A stretch of DNA of 64,000 nt from Acidobacteriota bacterium. Its GTDB lineage: Bacteria > Acidobacteriota > Terriglobia > Bryobacterales > Bryobacteraceae. Within the stretch, counting starts at the first letter, position 1, and each line of letters begins with the position of its first letter. The notes below the pieces were generated by a model. The model was not told the DNA's origin, made no database searches, and was given only the letters and a program-made list of their open reading frames with translations. Of this stretch, positions 56,189-64,000 are shown in pieces. The position numbers and the translations under genes are program-made. The stretch is from contig JAFLBB010000003.1 in assembly GCA_017304135.1 (NCBI GenBank), forward strand, positions 1 to 64,000. The letters run 5' to 3'.

Positions 56189-56566
56189 TCAGCGTCCTTC
56201 TCGCGCAGTGGAGCGTGAGGTTGGCCGCTGCTGAAAATGGAACAACGGAACCAATGTTGCTGCCGGTCGGGTCGCTATTGTCCAAATCCGCCCCCCCCCT
56301 TCCGTGGCCGGAGGAACGCCGAGCACGCGGTCTAACCCGAGGGCGTAGACATTGTAGAGTTGCGTGTTTCCGCAGTTTGCGCAAATTGCGACTAGCGCCG
56401 GGAAGCCAGCCCCGGCATCGGCGGCCCCCAACGGCTGAAAAATCGGGACAATGCTCAACTCTGTTGCGAGGTTCCATCTTCGTTGCCCGCATCCCGGACA
56501 GCCCAGTGGCACCTTTTCGTTGAGTTTTGCTGATGCTGAAGCGATCTGGTTGAGGGATAGAGGCAT
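56189..56566 (-). CDS. Zinc-ribbon protein of unknown function
   Basis: 125-residue soluble protein with two Cys pairs, CPGCG near residue 23 and CANCGNTQLYN near residue 80, expected to bind one zinc. The PALVAICANCGNTQLYNVYALGL stretch matches a widespread uncharacterised family of small proteins with a C-terminal CxNCG-x-LF motif. ATG 56566 is favoured over 56593 because it opens PLSLNQIASASAKLNEKVPLGCPGCG. It is followed at once by the two-helix membrane protein, so the pair may form a membrane-associated unit. Confidence 0.72.
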   Translation of the reverse strand: MPLSLNQIASASAKLNEKVPLGCPGCGQRRWNLATELSIVPIFQPLGAADAGAGFPALVAICANCGNTQLYNVYALGLDRVLGVPPATEGGGRIWTIATRPAATLVPLFHFQQRPTSRSTAREGR

Positions 56567-56907
56567 GCTGCGTAGTTGCGAGCGACCCGGCAAACTCGAC
56601 TCACGCCACAGTTAACGCCGCAATGGAGTGCTCGTAACACGCCAGGACGGCGGCAGCCAAGACAGAGCTCAGTTTTCGCGCTCGCCCAATTCTACGTCAT
56701 TGATCCCGCGATCCGCAGGTCGGGCACACTATGCCATTGGGCCAGCGACGCTCAACGAGGTAGTTCTGTCAGTTGTCCAGATCGGCGAAGTATGTGGTTG
56801 CCTCTTGGAGTCTGCTGGGCTCGTGTGCCATTCGCAGAATATGCCGCAGATCGTCTCCTTAGTCAGGAGTATGCTTGCCGATTGGCATGTCATGTAATCC
56901 AATGCTG
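56567..56907. other. Intergenic region, no gene seen
   Basis: 341 nt of lower GC between the zinc-ribbon gene start and the PQQ dehydrogenase stop. Short frames on both strands lack any recognisable protein feature, and no RNA gene or repeat was found. It may be remnant DNA of an accessory insertion. Confidence 0.5.
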
Positions 56908-59229
56908 CTACTTCGCCAGGCCGAAGCAGAGGATGTTGGAGCCGACGGCGAGGGCGATGTATTGTTCGCCGTTGATGGAGAAGGTCACGGGCGAGGTTTT
57001 CATGGTGGCGTTGAGGGGGACGCGCCAGAGGGTTTTGCCGGTGCGTTCGTCGGCGGCGATGAAGTAGCCGAGGGCGTCGCCATAGAAGAGCAGGCCGCCG
57101 GCGGTGCCGAGGGTGCCGGCGACGCGTTTGCCATCGGTGGGGCCGGCTTGCGGGACGTCCCAGACGATCTTGCCGGTTTCGATGTCGAGGGCGCGGAGGT
57201 ACTTGGTGCCGGGGTCGGGCGGGGGCGGCGTGCGCTGGTTCTTCCAACCGCCGGGGGCGAGTTTGGCGACGCACTTTTCGGTGGCCATGATGTAGTAGAG
57301 GCGGGTGGCGGGGCTGTAGGTGGTGCCGTTCCAGTTCGTGGCGTGGTCAGGGCAACTCAGTTCGGGCTCGGGGAGGCGGATGGGTTTGCCGTCGGGGCCG
57401 ATGCCGCTGGCCCAGGTGAGCTTGCGCACGAAGGGGACGTTGAGCAGGCGTTCGCCGGTGAGGCGGTCAAAGACGTAGAAGAAGCCGTTGCGGTCGGCGT
57501 GGAGCAGCAGTTTGCGCTCACGGCCTCGGTAGGTGGTGTTGATGAGGACGTTGGGCTCGGTGGCGTCCCAGTCGCGCGTGTCGTGGGGCGTGAACTGGTA
57601 ATACCATTTCAGCTTGCCGGTGTCGGGGTGGAGGGCGAGGACGGAGTCGGTGTAGAGGTTGTCGCCGCCGCGCTGGCTGTCGTCGGAATTGGGCCAGGGG
57701 TTGCCGGTGGCCCAGTAGAGGGTGTCCGACTCGGCGTCGTAAGAGCCGGTGAGCCAGGTGGAGCCGCCACCATATTGAACGGCTGTGCCGCGCCAGGTGT
57801 CGAAGCCGGGTTCGCCTTGGGCGGGGACGGTCCAGTGACGCCAGGCGCGCTGGCCGGTGTCGGCGTGGTAGGCGTCGATGAAGCCGCGGATGCCCCAATC
57901 GCCGCCGGCGACTCCGGCGATGACGAGATTCTTGACGACGAGCGGAGCGATGGTGCCGCCGTACTTTTGCGGCTCGTGTGGCATGACGGTTTCCCAGATG
58001 AGCTTGCCGGTGGTGCGGTGGAGGGCGAGGAGGTGGGCGTTGTCGGTGACGAAGAAGAGCTTGTCGCCGAGGATGGCGACGCCGCGATTGGTGCCGAGCG
58101 AGGGGTCAGAGACGAGGCCGGGGGTGCGCGGGCGGGAGAACTGCCAGATTTGCGTGCCGGTGCGGGGGTCGAGGGCGTAGACGGAGTTGGGGCCGGTGGC
58201 GTACATGACGCCATCGGCGACGAGGGGCACGGTTTCGAGGCCGAAGTAGCGCATGTTTTCGCGGAAGTAAGGCGTGTCAGGGAGGAACTGCTGCCAGAGG
58301 GGAATGGAGAAGGCCCACTTCAATGCGAGCTTGCCGACGTTTTGCGTGGTGATTTGGTTGAGAGGGCTGTAGCGGTTGCCGTTGAGGTTGCCGTTGTAGG
58401 TGAGCCATTCGCCGGGCGGCGGGTTGAGGATGCGTTGGAAGGCGGCGGCGGGGGTGGCGGCGGCCTTGGCGGGGGTGCCGGGGGTGACGCCTTTGAGGGT
58501 GGCGAGGTAGGCGATGAGGTCAGTGAGTTGGGGGGCGTTGGCGGCAAGGGGCGGCATGAGGGAGCCGGGGGTGTCGTCGATGCGGGTGACGTCGTCGAGC
58601 GAGAGGGGATGGACGGCGCCGGCGCGATCCTGCAGGGCCAGATCGAAGCTGGTGCGGTTGCGGGCGAAGCCTTGCAGCGTGCGGCCGTTTTTGAGATGAG
58701 CCGTGACTTGCGCGTAGCCGGGGGCAATGCGGGCGGCGGGTTCGAGGAGGGCTTCGCGAAGCTGCGGGAGGGTGAGTTCGCGAGCGATGTTGGTGAGGTC
58801 GGGGCCGGTGGGGGCGCCCGCGCCGTTGACCATGTGGCAGGCGAGACAGCGGCCGGGGCCGGTGAAGAAGGCCGCGCCGGCGGAGGGGTCACCGGGGACG
58901 CTGGCTTCGGCGGCCACGGCGTTGAGCGAGACGACCATGGCGGCGAGGGCATCGATCTGTTCGGCGGGCAGGGCGAAGGGCGGCATGCCGGCTTTGGGGA
59001 CGCCGTTGCGGATGACGTTTTTGAGGCTGTTCAGCGAGCGGCGGCGGACCCAGGGGTTGCCGGCGAGGCCGGGGCCTTGTTGCGTGCCGAGGGCGTCGTC
59101 GCCGTGGCAGCCGGCGCAGAGTTTTAGGTAGGTGGGTTTGATGTCGGGGGTGGGGGGCTGGGCGAGAGCGGGAGAGAGGAGCGCGAAAGAGAGGCCGAGC
59201 CATGTGAGGCGAAGCGGGTGCGTGGGCAT
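56908..59229 (-). CDS. PQQ-dependent dehydrogenase with N-terminal di-haem cytochrome c domains
   Basis: 773-residue periplasmic quinohaemoprotein. The signal peptide (about 1-23, ALAQ) is followed by two cytochrome c domains with CAGCH (Cys38) and CLACH (about residue 127). A PQQ beta-propeller (about 290-773) has repeated W-motif blades such as GVMYATGPNSVYALDPRTGTQIW and GKLIWETVMPH. NGNLNGNRYSPLNQI is the usual entry motif of the propeller. It oxidises an alcohol, sugar or aldehyde and passes electrons to c-type cytochromes. In most alcohol dehydrogenases the cytochrome is at the C-terminus, so this order is inverted. Confidence 0.92.
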   Translation of the reverse strand: MPTHPLRLTWLGLSFALLSPALAQPPTPDIKPTYLKLCAGCHGDDALGTQQGPGLAGNPWVRRRSLNSLKNVIRNGVPKAGMPPFALPAEQIDALAAMVVSLNAVAAEASVPGDPSAGAAFFTGPGRCLACHMVNGAGAPTGPDLTNIARELTLPQLREALLEPAARIAPGYAQVTAHLKNGRTLQGFARNRTSFDLALQDRAGAVHPLSLDDVTRIDDTPGSLMPPLAANAPQLTDLIAYLATLKGVTPGTPAKAAATPAAAFQRILNPPPGEWLTYNGNLNGNRYSPLNQITTQNVGKLALKWAFSIPLWQQFLPDTPYFRENMRYFGLETVPLVADGVMYATGPNSVYALDPRTGTQIWQFSRPRTPGLVSDPSLGTNRGVAILGDKLFFVTDNAHLLALHRTTGKLIWETVMPHEPQKYGGTIAPLVVKNLVIAGVAGGDWGIRGFIDAYHADTGQRAWRHWTVPAQGEPGFDTWRGTAVQYGGGSTWLTGSYDAESDTLYWATGNPWPNSDDSQRGGDNLYTDSVLALHPDTGKLKWYYQFTPHDTRDWDATEPNVLINTTYRGRERKLLLHADRNGFFYVFDRLTGERLLNVPFVRKLTWASGIGPDGKPIRLPEPELSCPDHATNWNGTTYSPATRLYYIMATEKCVAKLAPGGWKNQRTPPPPDPGTKYLRALDIETGKIVWDVPQAGPTDGKRVAGTLGTAGGLLFYGDALGYFIAADERTGKTLWRVPLNATMKTSPVTFSINGEQYIALAVGSNILCFGLAK

Positions 59230-59310
59230 GCGGGGTTCTTGTGATTACACCACACGGCGCACGCGGGCCTGAAGAGATCCGATTCGGCGCGGCGTGCGTA
59301 GAGGTTGGCG

Positions 59311-59928
59311 ATGGTGTTTGTGACGGGCGGAACGGGTTACCTGGGGCGGCCGCTGGTGGAGCGACTGGTGGCGCGCGGGCATAGGGTGCGGATGCTGGTG
59401 CGTGTGGGCTCGGAGGGCAAGACGCCGGCGGGGGTGGAGATTGCGCGCGGCTACGACTTGACGGGCGTGCGGACGATGGTGCATTTGATCGGCGTGCCGC
59501 GGCCCGCGCCGTGGAAGGGGGAGTTGTTCCGCACGGTCGATTTGCCGATGGCGTTGGAGGCGATGGAACGGGCACGGCGGGCGCGGGTGAGTCACTTTGT
59601 GTATGTGAGCGTGGCGCAGCCGGCGCCGGTGATGCGGGCGTACATCGACGTGCGGCGGCAGTGTGAGCAAGCGCTGGGCGCATCGGGATTGGCGTACACG
59701 ATATTGAGGCCTTGGTATGTGCTGGGTCCGGGGCACCTGTGGCCGCATGCGCTGCGGCCCTTGTATGCGCTGGCGGAGCGGGTGCCGACGTGGCGCGAGG
59801 GGGCGCGGCGGCTGGGGCTGGTGCGGCGTGAAGAGATGCTGCGCGCGTTGGTTTGGGCGGTGGAGAATGCGCCGGAGCGGGGGCGCGTGCTGGACGTGCC
59901 GACGATCCGGGCGCTGGGGGCGCGTTAA
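59311..59928 (+). CDS. NAD(P)-binding SDR-like protein (atypical)
   Basis: 205-residue Rossmann protein of the NmrA/atypical SDR kind. The motif [14 protein letters not shown] (GxxGxxG) opens the protein. [26 protein letters not shown] corresponds to the active-site helix, with Tyr and an Arg in place of the usual Lys. [16 protein letters not shown] follows. ATG 59311 has GAGG 6 nt upstream; a TTG at 59305 is possible. At 205 residues it is shorter than most members. It overlaps the convergent hydrolase by 4 nt. The substrate is unknown. Confidence 0.82.
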   Translation: MVFVTGGTGYLGRPLVERLVARGHRVRMLVRVGSEGKTPAGVEIARGYDLTGVRTMVHLIGVPRPAPWKGELFRTVDLPMALEAMERARRARVSHFVYVSVAQPAPVMRAYIDVRRQCEQALGASGLAYTILRPWYVLGPGHLWPHALRPLYALAERVPTWREGARRLGLVRREEMLRALVWAVENAPERGRVLDVPTIRALGAR

Positions 59929-60791
59929 GCCGCGCCGTTTGCCTGAAAGAACTCGAGCAGCTTTTTCCAGCCGTCTTCGGCGTCCTTCTTCGAATAGCTG
60001 GGGCGGTAGTCAGCGTGGAAGCCGTGCTGCGCGCCGGTGTAGACGAGGATGTCGCCCTTCCTGCCGGCGGCCTTCATGGCGGCCTTCATCTTTTCGACGG
60101 TGTCAAGGGGGATGCCGCCGTCCTTTTCGCCGTAGAGGCCGAGGACTGGGGCCTTCAGATCGGCGGCGACGTCGAGGGGATGCTTGGGGGTGAGTTCGCT
60201 CGGCGCGCCTACCAGACGGCCGTACCAGGCCACGCCCGCTTTCAACTTCGGATTGTGGGCGGCGTAAAGCCACACGACGCGGCCGCCCCAGCAGAAGCCG
60301 GTGATGCCAAGTTTGGCCGTGTTGCCACCGTTCTTGGCGGCCCAGGCGACGGCGGCGTCGAGGTCGCTCATCACCTGCGCGTCGGGGACCTTGGAGACAA
60401 CCTTCGAGATGACGTCTTGAATGTTCGTGAGGCTGGCCACGTCGCCCTGGCGGGCGTACATTTCCGGGGCGATGGCGAGGTAGCCGGCCTTGGCGAAGCG
60501 GCGGCAGATATCTTTGATGTGCTCATGGACGCCGAAGATCTCCTGCACGACGAGGGCAACCGGAAAGTTGCGGCCGGTGGCGGGCATGGCGCGGTAGGCG
60601 GGAATCTCGCCGTCTTTCACGGGGATCTTCACTTCGCCGGCGGTGAGTCCGTCGGCGGGGGTGGTGATGGTTTGCGAGGTGACCGGCTGGACGGCCATGG
60701 CGAACCCGGCGGCGAGTTTGGTGACGAGGAATTCCCGCCGTCCGCGAAGGGACTGCGGCAGAAGGCTTTCGATGTCAGGATGGGTGGCCAT
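59925..60791 (-). CDS. Dienelactone hydrolase family protein, exported
   Basis: 288-residue alpha/beta hydrolase. ATG 60791 begins a Tat-like signal ([19 protein letters not shown]); the longer frame to 60875 overlaps the sigma-factor gene upstream region. The catalytic triad is Cys in GFCWGG, Asp in GEKDGGIP and His in AQHGFHAD, as in dienelactone hydrolase. [18 protein letters not shown] is the family oxyanion region. It hydrolyses lactones or esters. A CACAAT box ends 6 nt before the ATG. Confidence 0.9.
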   Translation of the reverse strand: MATHPDIESLLPQSLRGRREFLVTKLAAGFAMAVQPVTSQTITTPADGLTAGEVKIPVKDGEIPAYRAMPATGRNFPVALVVQEIFGVHEHIKDICRRFAKAGYLAIAPEMYARQGDVASLTNIQDVISKVVSKVPDAQVMSDLDAAVAWAAKNGGNTAKLGITGFCWGGRVVWLYAAHNPKLKAGVAWYGRLVGAPSELTPKHPLDVAADLKAPVLGLYGEKDGGIPLDTVEKMKAAMKAAGRKGDILVYTGAQHGFHADYRPSYSKKDAEDGWKKLLEFFQANGAA

Positions 60792-60797
60792 CCGGTT

Positions 60798-60803
60798 ATT
60801 GTG
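60798..60803 (-). promoter_or_regulatory. -10-like CACAAT six nt before the hydrolase start
   Basis: Minus-strand CACAAT (4/6 match) ends 6 nt before the ATG at 60791. It is weaker than the other start-proximal boxes. Confidence 0.3.
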
Positions 60804-60853
60804 GCGCACTTTTGGGGCGTCCGGTGTAACTTTCCGGCCGCGGGCGGATATAC

Positions 60854-61381
60854 ATGGTTGTGAGCGTGGAGACACCAGAGCGGGCAGCGAGCTTTCACGA
60901 AATCTATGAGCGGCATGGCCGTTCCGTGTATCGCTTCGCGCTCTATTTGAGCGGGGACGCCACGCTGGCCGAGGACATTACGGCGGAGACGTTTCTGCGC
61001 CTGTGGGGCGCGCAGCAGTCCATCGTGATGGAGACGGTGAAGGGCTATCTGCTGGCCATCGCGCGCAACGTGTATTTGCAGGAGCGGAAGCGCGCGGGCC
61101 GGTTCACGGAGTTGCCGGAAACGATCGCGGATAGCAGATCAACCAGCGACGCCGCCGAGGCGCGCCAGCAGTTGCGGCGCACGCTGGAGTGGCTGCAGAG
61201 GCTGCCGGAATCGGACCGCGCGGCGCTGCTGATGCGGGCCGAGCAGGAGTTGCCGTATGAGGAGATTGCGCGGGCGTTGGGTATATCGCTGTCGCTGGCG
61301 AAGGTGAAAGTGCACCGGGCACGGCTGCGGTTGGCCGAGTGGAGGCTGGAGGAAGGAGTCGGACATGAACATCACGGATGA
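60854..61381 (+). CDS. ECF sigma factor
   Basis: 175-residue extracytoplasmic-function sigma factor. Region 2 (about 12-75) reads [33 protein letters not shown], binding core RNA polymerase and the -10. Region 4 (about 112-165) has [44 protein letters not shown] with a helix-turn-helix for the -35. It overlaps the next gene by 17 nt, as expected for a sigma/anti-sigma pair. GATATA ends 1 nt before the ATG, so a GTG at 60860 might be the true start. The regulon is not evident. Confidence 0.93.
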   Translation: MVVSVETPERAASFHEIYERHGRSVYRFALYLSGDATLAEDITAETFLRLWGAQQSIVMETVKGYLLAIARNVYLQERKRAGRFTELPETIADSRSTSDAAEARQQLRRTLEWLQRLPESDRAALLMRAEQELPYEEIARALGISLSLAKVKVHRARLRLAEWRLEEGVGHEHHG

Positions 61382-62003
61382 AGTGATCAGAGATTTGCTG
61401 CCCCTCTATATGGCGGGCGAGGCGAGCGCGGATACGGTGAGGCTGGTGGATGAGTACCTGGCGCTGCATCCGGCGTTGCGCAGCGCCGTGGTGGAAGAGG
61501 CGCCACGCCTGGATGCCGCTGCGCCGGCAGGACTGGAACATCGCACGCTGGAGCATACGCGGCGCTTGCTGGCACGGAAGAATTGCTGGCTGGGGGCGGC
61601 CATATTCCTCACGCTGGCGCCATTCTCACTACGAGGTAACGAAAATGGGGTGAGCGCGGTGCTCTACCGCGACCTGCCGGTCGTGGCGGCGGCGGCCGTT
61701 GCGTTGAGCCTGGTGGCGTGGGGCCTGTTCCTGCTGACGTTGCGCAGGTTGAACGCCACGGGATTGCCCGCGCCGCGTTCCTGGGCGGCACGGCTGGGAT
61801 GGGCGGCGATGGGCTATCTCGTGGGTGCTGTTGCCATGCTGGTGAGCAGTCAATTCCTACCAGGCGACTGGGCCGTCTTGCGATATCTGAAGACCGGCGT
61901 TCCGATACTGAGCGCGATGCTGGCTGTGTATCTGGGAGAGGCCGTTCATCGCGTGGCGACGATCGAGGAGTTGCATCGCCCGACGACGCTGTTTGGCAAG
62001 TGA
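61365..62003 (+). CDS. Anti-sigma factor, multi-helix membrane protein
   Basis: 212-residue membrane protein cotranscribed with the ECF sigma factor. Residues 1-45 ([34 protein letters not shown]) form the helical anti-sigma domain of the zf-HC2 type, but the zinc ligands (H-x3-C-x2-C) are absent. Four helices follow (about 70-85, 102-122, 140-160 and 175-192). It is expected to hold the sigma factor at the membrane until a signal arrives. The number of helices is high for an anti-sigma factor, so the sensing domain is probably in the membrane itself. Confidence 0.82.
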   Translation: MNITDEVIRDLLPLYMAGEASADTVRLVDEYLALHPALRSAVVEEAPRLDAAAPAGLEHRTLEHTRRLLARKNCWLGAAIFLTLAPFSLRGNENGVSAVLYRDLPVVAAAAVALSLVAWGLFLLTLRRLNATGLPAPRSWAARLGWAAMGYLVGAVAMLVSSQFLPGDWAVLRYLKTGVPILSAMLAVYLGEAVHRVATIEELHRPTTLFGK

Positions 62004-62007
62004 CGGA

Positions 62008-63030
62008 TTATTGAAGCCACTTGCGGAAGAAGGCCCAGACGGGCTCGCCGCGGAACTCGTGTTTGCCATCGAACTCGACGTAGTCGAGCTTTGTGGGCGC
62101 GGCGGCGTAGGCGGCCTTCACCTGCTCGGCCATGGGGCGGACGTCGGCGATTTTGAGGCCTTCATCGTTGAGGCCGAATTGGAGGTGGAGCGGGCGCGGG
62201 TAGATGAAGCGCGCCACTTCGGCGGCATCGAGGTCGACAAGGCGGCCATCGGGCTTGTCAGCCGTTGCGCCGCGCACGGCGGGGAAGACGCGCATGCCGC
62301 AGGAGCCGGCGGCGGCGGTGATGCGCTTGTCGAGGGCGGCGGCGTACATCGTGTAATAGGCGCCGTAGCTGAGGCCGGTGATGCCGACGCGACGGGCATC
62401 GATCTCCTTGCGGCGCAGGAGCACGTCGAGCGAAGCGGCGATCTTCGTGACTTCGACCGCGGCGAGGCTCGTGCCCTTGGTGCGGAGGAGGGCGTCGAGT
62501 TCCTTGCGCACATCGGCGGGGATGAGCGACGAGCCGCCGTTTTGCATGTCGCGGCGGGGGTGCATGACGGTGAGTGGGGCCCAGACGACATAACCTTCCT
62601 GCAACGCGCCGCGGATCATGTCGTGATAGTTGGCGCCGCCGTGGAAGAGGGCCAGTTCGGGAAAGCCGGCGCCGCCGTGGAGGGCGACGACAAGGGGGCG
62701 GGGGAGCTTGACGTTTTTGGGGACGAGGTAGAGGCCGTAGACCTCGACACCGGGGCCGAGGCGAATCCAGAGGCGCGAGTAGACGCCGAGCGCGTCTTCG
62801 CCGATGCGCTCTTCGCGGGGCGCGCCTTGGGCGATGAGGGCGGGGGCGGGATAGCCGATGGCGGCGCGGAGGGTGTCGCCATGGGGTTCGGGCTTGGGCG
62901 GCAGCGATTCGGCGTAGAACTTCAACTGCTCGTATTGGGCTTCGCGGTGCGGCTTGGACTTCAGCAGATCCTCTTCGAGGAACGCCTGGCCGAAGGCGAG
63001 GGCCGGCAATACGAGAGCGAATAGTCTCAT
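62008..63030 (-). CDS. Exported alpha/beta hydrolase (acetyl xylan esterase/dienelactone-like)
   Basis: 340-residue exported hydrolase. A signal peptide (about 1-15) precedes an alpha/beta fold with VALHGGAGFPELAL (oxyanion region), GITGLSYGAYYT (nucleophile Ser in GLSYG) and FDGKHEFRG (catalytic His). A catalytic Asp is likely in FGLNDEG. Relatives deacylate glycans or act as esterases. The ATG overlaps the TGA of the sulfatase-HEAT gene (ATGA, 63027-63030), so the two act together, perhaps deacylating and desulfating one substrate. Confidence 0.85.
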   Translation of the reverse strand: MRLFALVLPALAFGQAFLEEDLLKSKPHREAQYEQLKFYAESLPPKPEPHGDTLRAAIGYPAPALIAQGAPREERIGEDALGVYSRLWIRLGPGVEVYGLYLVPKNVKLPRPLVVALHGGAGFPELALFHGGANYHDMIRGALQEGYVVWAPLTVMHPRRDMQNGGSSLIPADVRKELDALLRTKGTSLAAVEVTKIAASLDVLLRRKEIDARRVGITGLSYGAYYTMYAAALDKRITAAAGSCGMRVFPAVRGATADKPDGRLVDLDAAEVARFIYPRPLHLQFGLNDEGLKIADVRPMAEQVKAAYAAAPTKLDYVEFDGKHEFRGEPVWAFFRKWLQ

Positions 63031-64000
63031 TTTGGCAACTTCTCCAGAGCCTGTTTGGCGACGCGCATGGCGTAGGACTGGTTGCGCGACTCGACGAGCG
63101 TTGCCTCCAGCGCGGCTTTGGCGGGCAGGGCCTTGTCGCCCATCTCTTCGAGTACGGTGGCGGCGAAGATGCGGGCGGCGGGGCTGGGATTCTTGCGGTC
63201 GAGTTCAGCGGCGAGCAAGGGGAGCGCTTTCGCTTCGCGGCCCAATTTCGCCAGGGCGCGGGCGGCTTCGATGCGCACGGCAGCGGAGGGATCGGTGAGC
63301 AATGGTGCGATGGCCGCTTCGTGGGGTGCGGCTTGCGCAGGGCGGTCGGCGAGGCCCTTCACGGCCCACCAGCGGACACCGGCGGCGGGGTCGCTGAGCA
63401 TGGCGGCGAGTTTGGTGATGTCGGCGGCGTTGCAGGCGTTGGCGGCGGCGCGGAGGCGGGGGAGGAGGCCTTTGTTTTCGGGCTGGCGGAGGATGGCCCA
63501 ACGGCTGCCGAGCTTTTGCTCACCGGCTTCGAGTTCGGGTTCGGGGAGGAGGCCGGTGTCGAGCGTCGAATCCTGCCAGCGGTCCATCTCAGCGCGGAGG
63601 CGGCGCAGGACGGGGGCGAGATCGGGTTTGGCGGCGAGGTTCTTCAGCTCGAAGGGATCGGCGTTGGCGTCGTACAACTCCTCGGCGGGCTTGGAGAGCG
63701 CCATCCACATGGCGGCCGATGGCGGCAGTTTGCCTTCGGCGTGGACGCGGCGCAACTCCTTCATCGTCGGCCCCTGCTCCTGCGTGTCGAGCTTTTGGTA
63801 ATAGGGCTTCTCGGGCCGGTAGTTGCGGATGTAGCGGTATTGCTTGTCGCGCACGGCGCGGATGAGGTCGTAGCGTTCGTCCATGCGGTCGCGCGCGCCG
63901 TGGATGTACTGGCGCGGCGGGGAGGGCTTCGGCCCCAAGAACGCGCGGCCCTGGAAATGTTCCGGCAGGGGGGCGCCGGCGAGATTGAGCATCGTCGGGG
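63027..64000 (-). CDS. Sulfatase C-terminal part with HEAT-like repeats (5' end outside window)
   Basis: The minus-strand frame is open to the right edge (PTMLNLAG at the edge is the usual sulfatase C-terminal motif), so the catalytic N-terminal half with the formylglycine site lies outside. The visible part has QYIHGARDRMDERYDLIRAVRDKQYRYIRNY and PAEELYDANADPFELKNLAAKP, standard sulfatase subdomain elements. It is followed by HEAT-like helical repeats (about 170-324; LLTDPSAAVRIEAARALAKLG). Sulfatases with C-terminal HEAT repeats occur in planctomycetes and acidobacteria; the repeats may bind protein partners. It is coupled to the downstream hydrolase. Confidence 0.85.
   Translation of the reverse strand, partial: PTMLNLAGAPLPEHFQGRAFLGPKPSPPRQYIHGARDRMDERYDLIRAVRDKQYRYIRNYRPEKPYYQKLDTQEQGPTMKELRRVHAEGKLPPSAAMWMALSKPAEELYDANADPFELKNLAAKPDLAPVLRRLRAEMDRWQDSTLDTGLLPEPELEAGEQKLGSRWAILRQPENKGLLPRLRAAANACNAADITKLAAMLSDPAAGVRWWAVKGLADRPAQAAPHEAAIAPLLTDPSAAVRIEAARALAKLGREAKALPLLAAELDRKNPSPAARIFAATVLEEMGDKALPAKAALEATLVESRNQSYAMRVAKQALEKLPK

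Noticed and set aside
56875..59127. 750-codon open frame opposite the PQQ dehydrogenase
   Set aside because: Gly/Val/Glu-rich antisense shadow with no domain; the minus-strand frame has clear haem and propeller motifs.

Overview
The window is high-GC DNA with the gene repertoire of a Bryobacterales/Solibacter-type acidobacterium. The signs are a giant Oar-like TonB-dependent receptor, several Tat-exported sulfatases, DUF1080 and Gfo/Idh/MocA proteins, a PQQ dehydrogenase fused to cytochrome c, and multihaem cytochrome/TPR proteins. No plasmid, phage or CRISPR signature was seen. The assignment rests on gene content only.

Layout. 1-6.8 kb (+): the 3' part of a GH27 alpha-galactosidase with a collagen-like N-terminus, an arylsulfotransferase, a sulfatase, a glycine-zipper envelope protein and a zinc alcohol dehydrogenase. 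6.7-8.9 kb (-): a compact two-gene cassette, an AlbA_2/Schlafen-type ATP-binding protein translationally coupled to an orphan ParA-like ATPase; this is the best candidate for an accessory (possibly defence) system. 9-13.5 kb: a lipoprotein, a DUF2892 protein and the TonB-dependent receptor. 13.7-19.7 kb (+): an F-type ATP synthase operon with two different b subunits, then delta, alpha, gamma, beta and epsilon; subunits a and c are absent. 19.7-22 kb: a peptidoglycan-binding protein with an unknown partner, an OmpA-like protein, and an unexplained 163-bp structured intergenic element.

22-30.1 kb (-): a surface-glycan operon with an epimerase, three stand-alone GT4 glycosyltransferases, a GT4-methyltransferase fusion, a DUF3108 protein and an ABC-2 export permease with an extra N-terminal domain. 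30.2-33.2 kb (-): a BON-domain protein and a very long RmuC. 33.4-41 kb (+): a run of an HGSNAT-like DUF5009 protein, two sulfatases, an FHA-GAF-SpoIIE phosphatase and a SulP-STAS transporter. 41-47.6 kb: an S41 peptidase, a sulfatase, a membrane-anchored methyltransferase, a GH43-like protein, an acyltransferase and a DUF1080 protein. A tRNA-Arg(ACG) lies at 47,975-48,051.

48-55.2 kb (+): an FAD oxidoreductase, a small membrane protein, a Gfo/Idh/MocA oxidoreductase, a seven-haem cytochrome with TPRs and a polysaccharide deacetylase. 55.3-56.6 kb holds small orphan genes of less biased codon use. 56.9-64 kb: a cytochrome-PQQ dehydrogenase, an SDR protein, a dienelactone hydrolase, an ECF sigma/anti-sigma pair, an alpha/beta hydrolase and a sulfatase with HEAT-like repeats cut by the right edge.

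A recurring theme is sulfated-polysaccharide turnover: five sulfatases, an arylsulfotransferase, an HGSNAT-like protein, glycosidases and a SulP transporter. Many start codons have a -10-like hexamer only 5-9 nt upstream, which suggests leaderless transcripts are common here.
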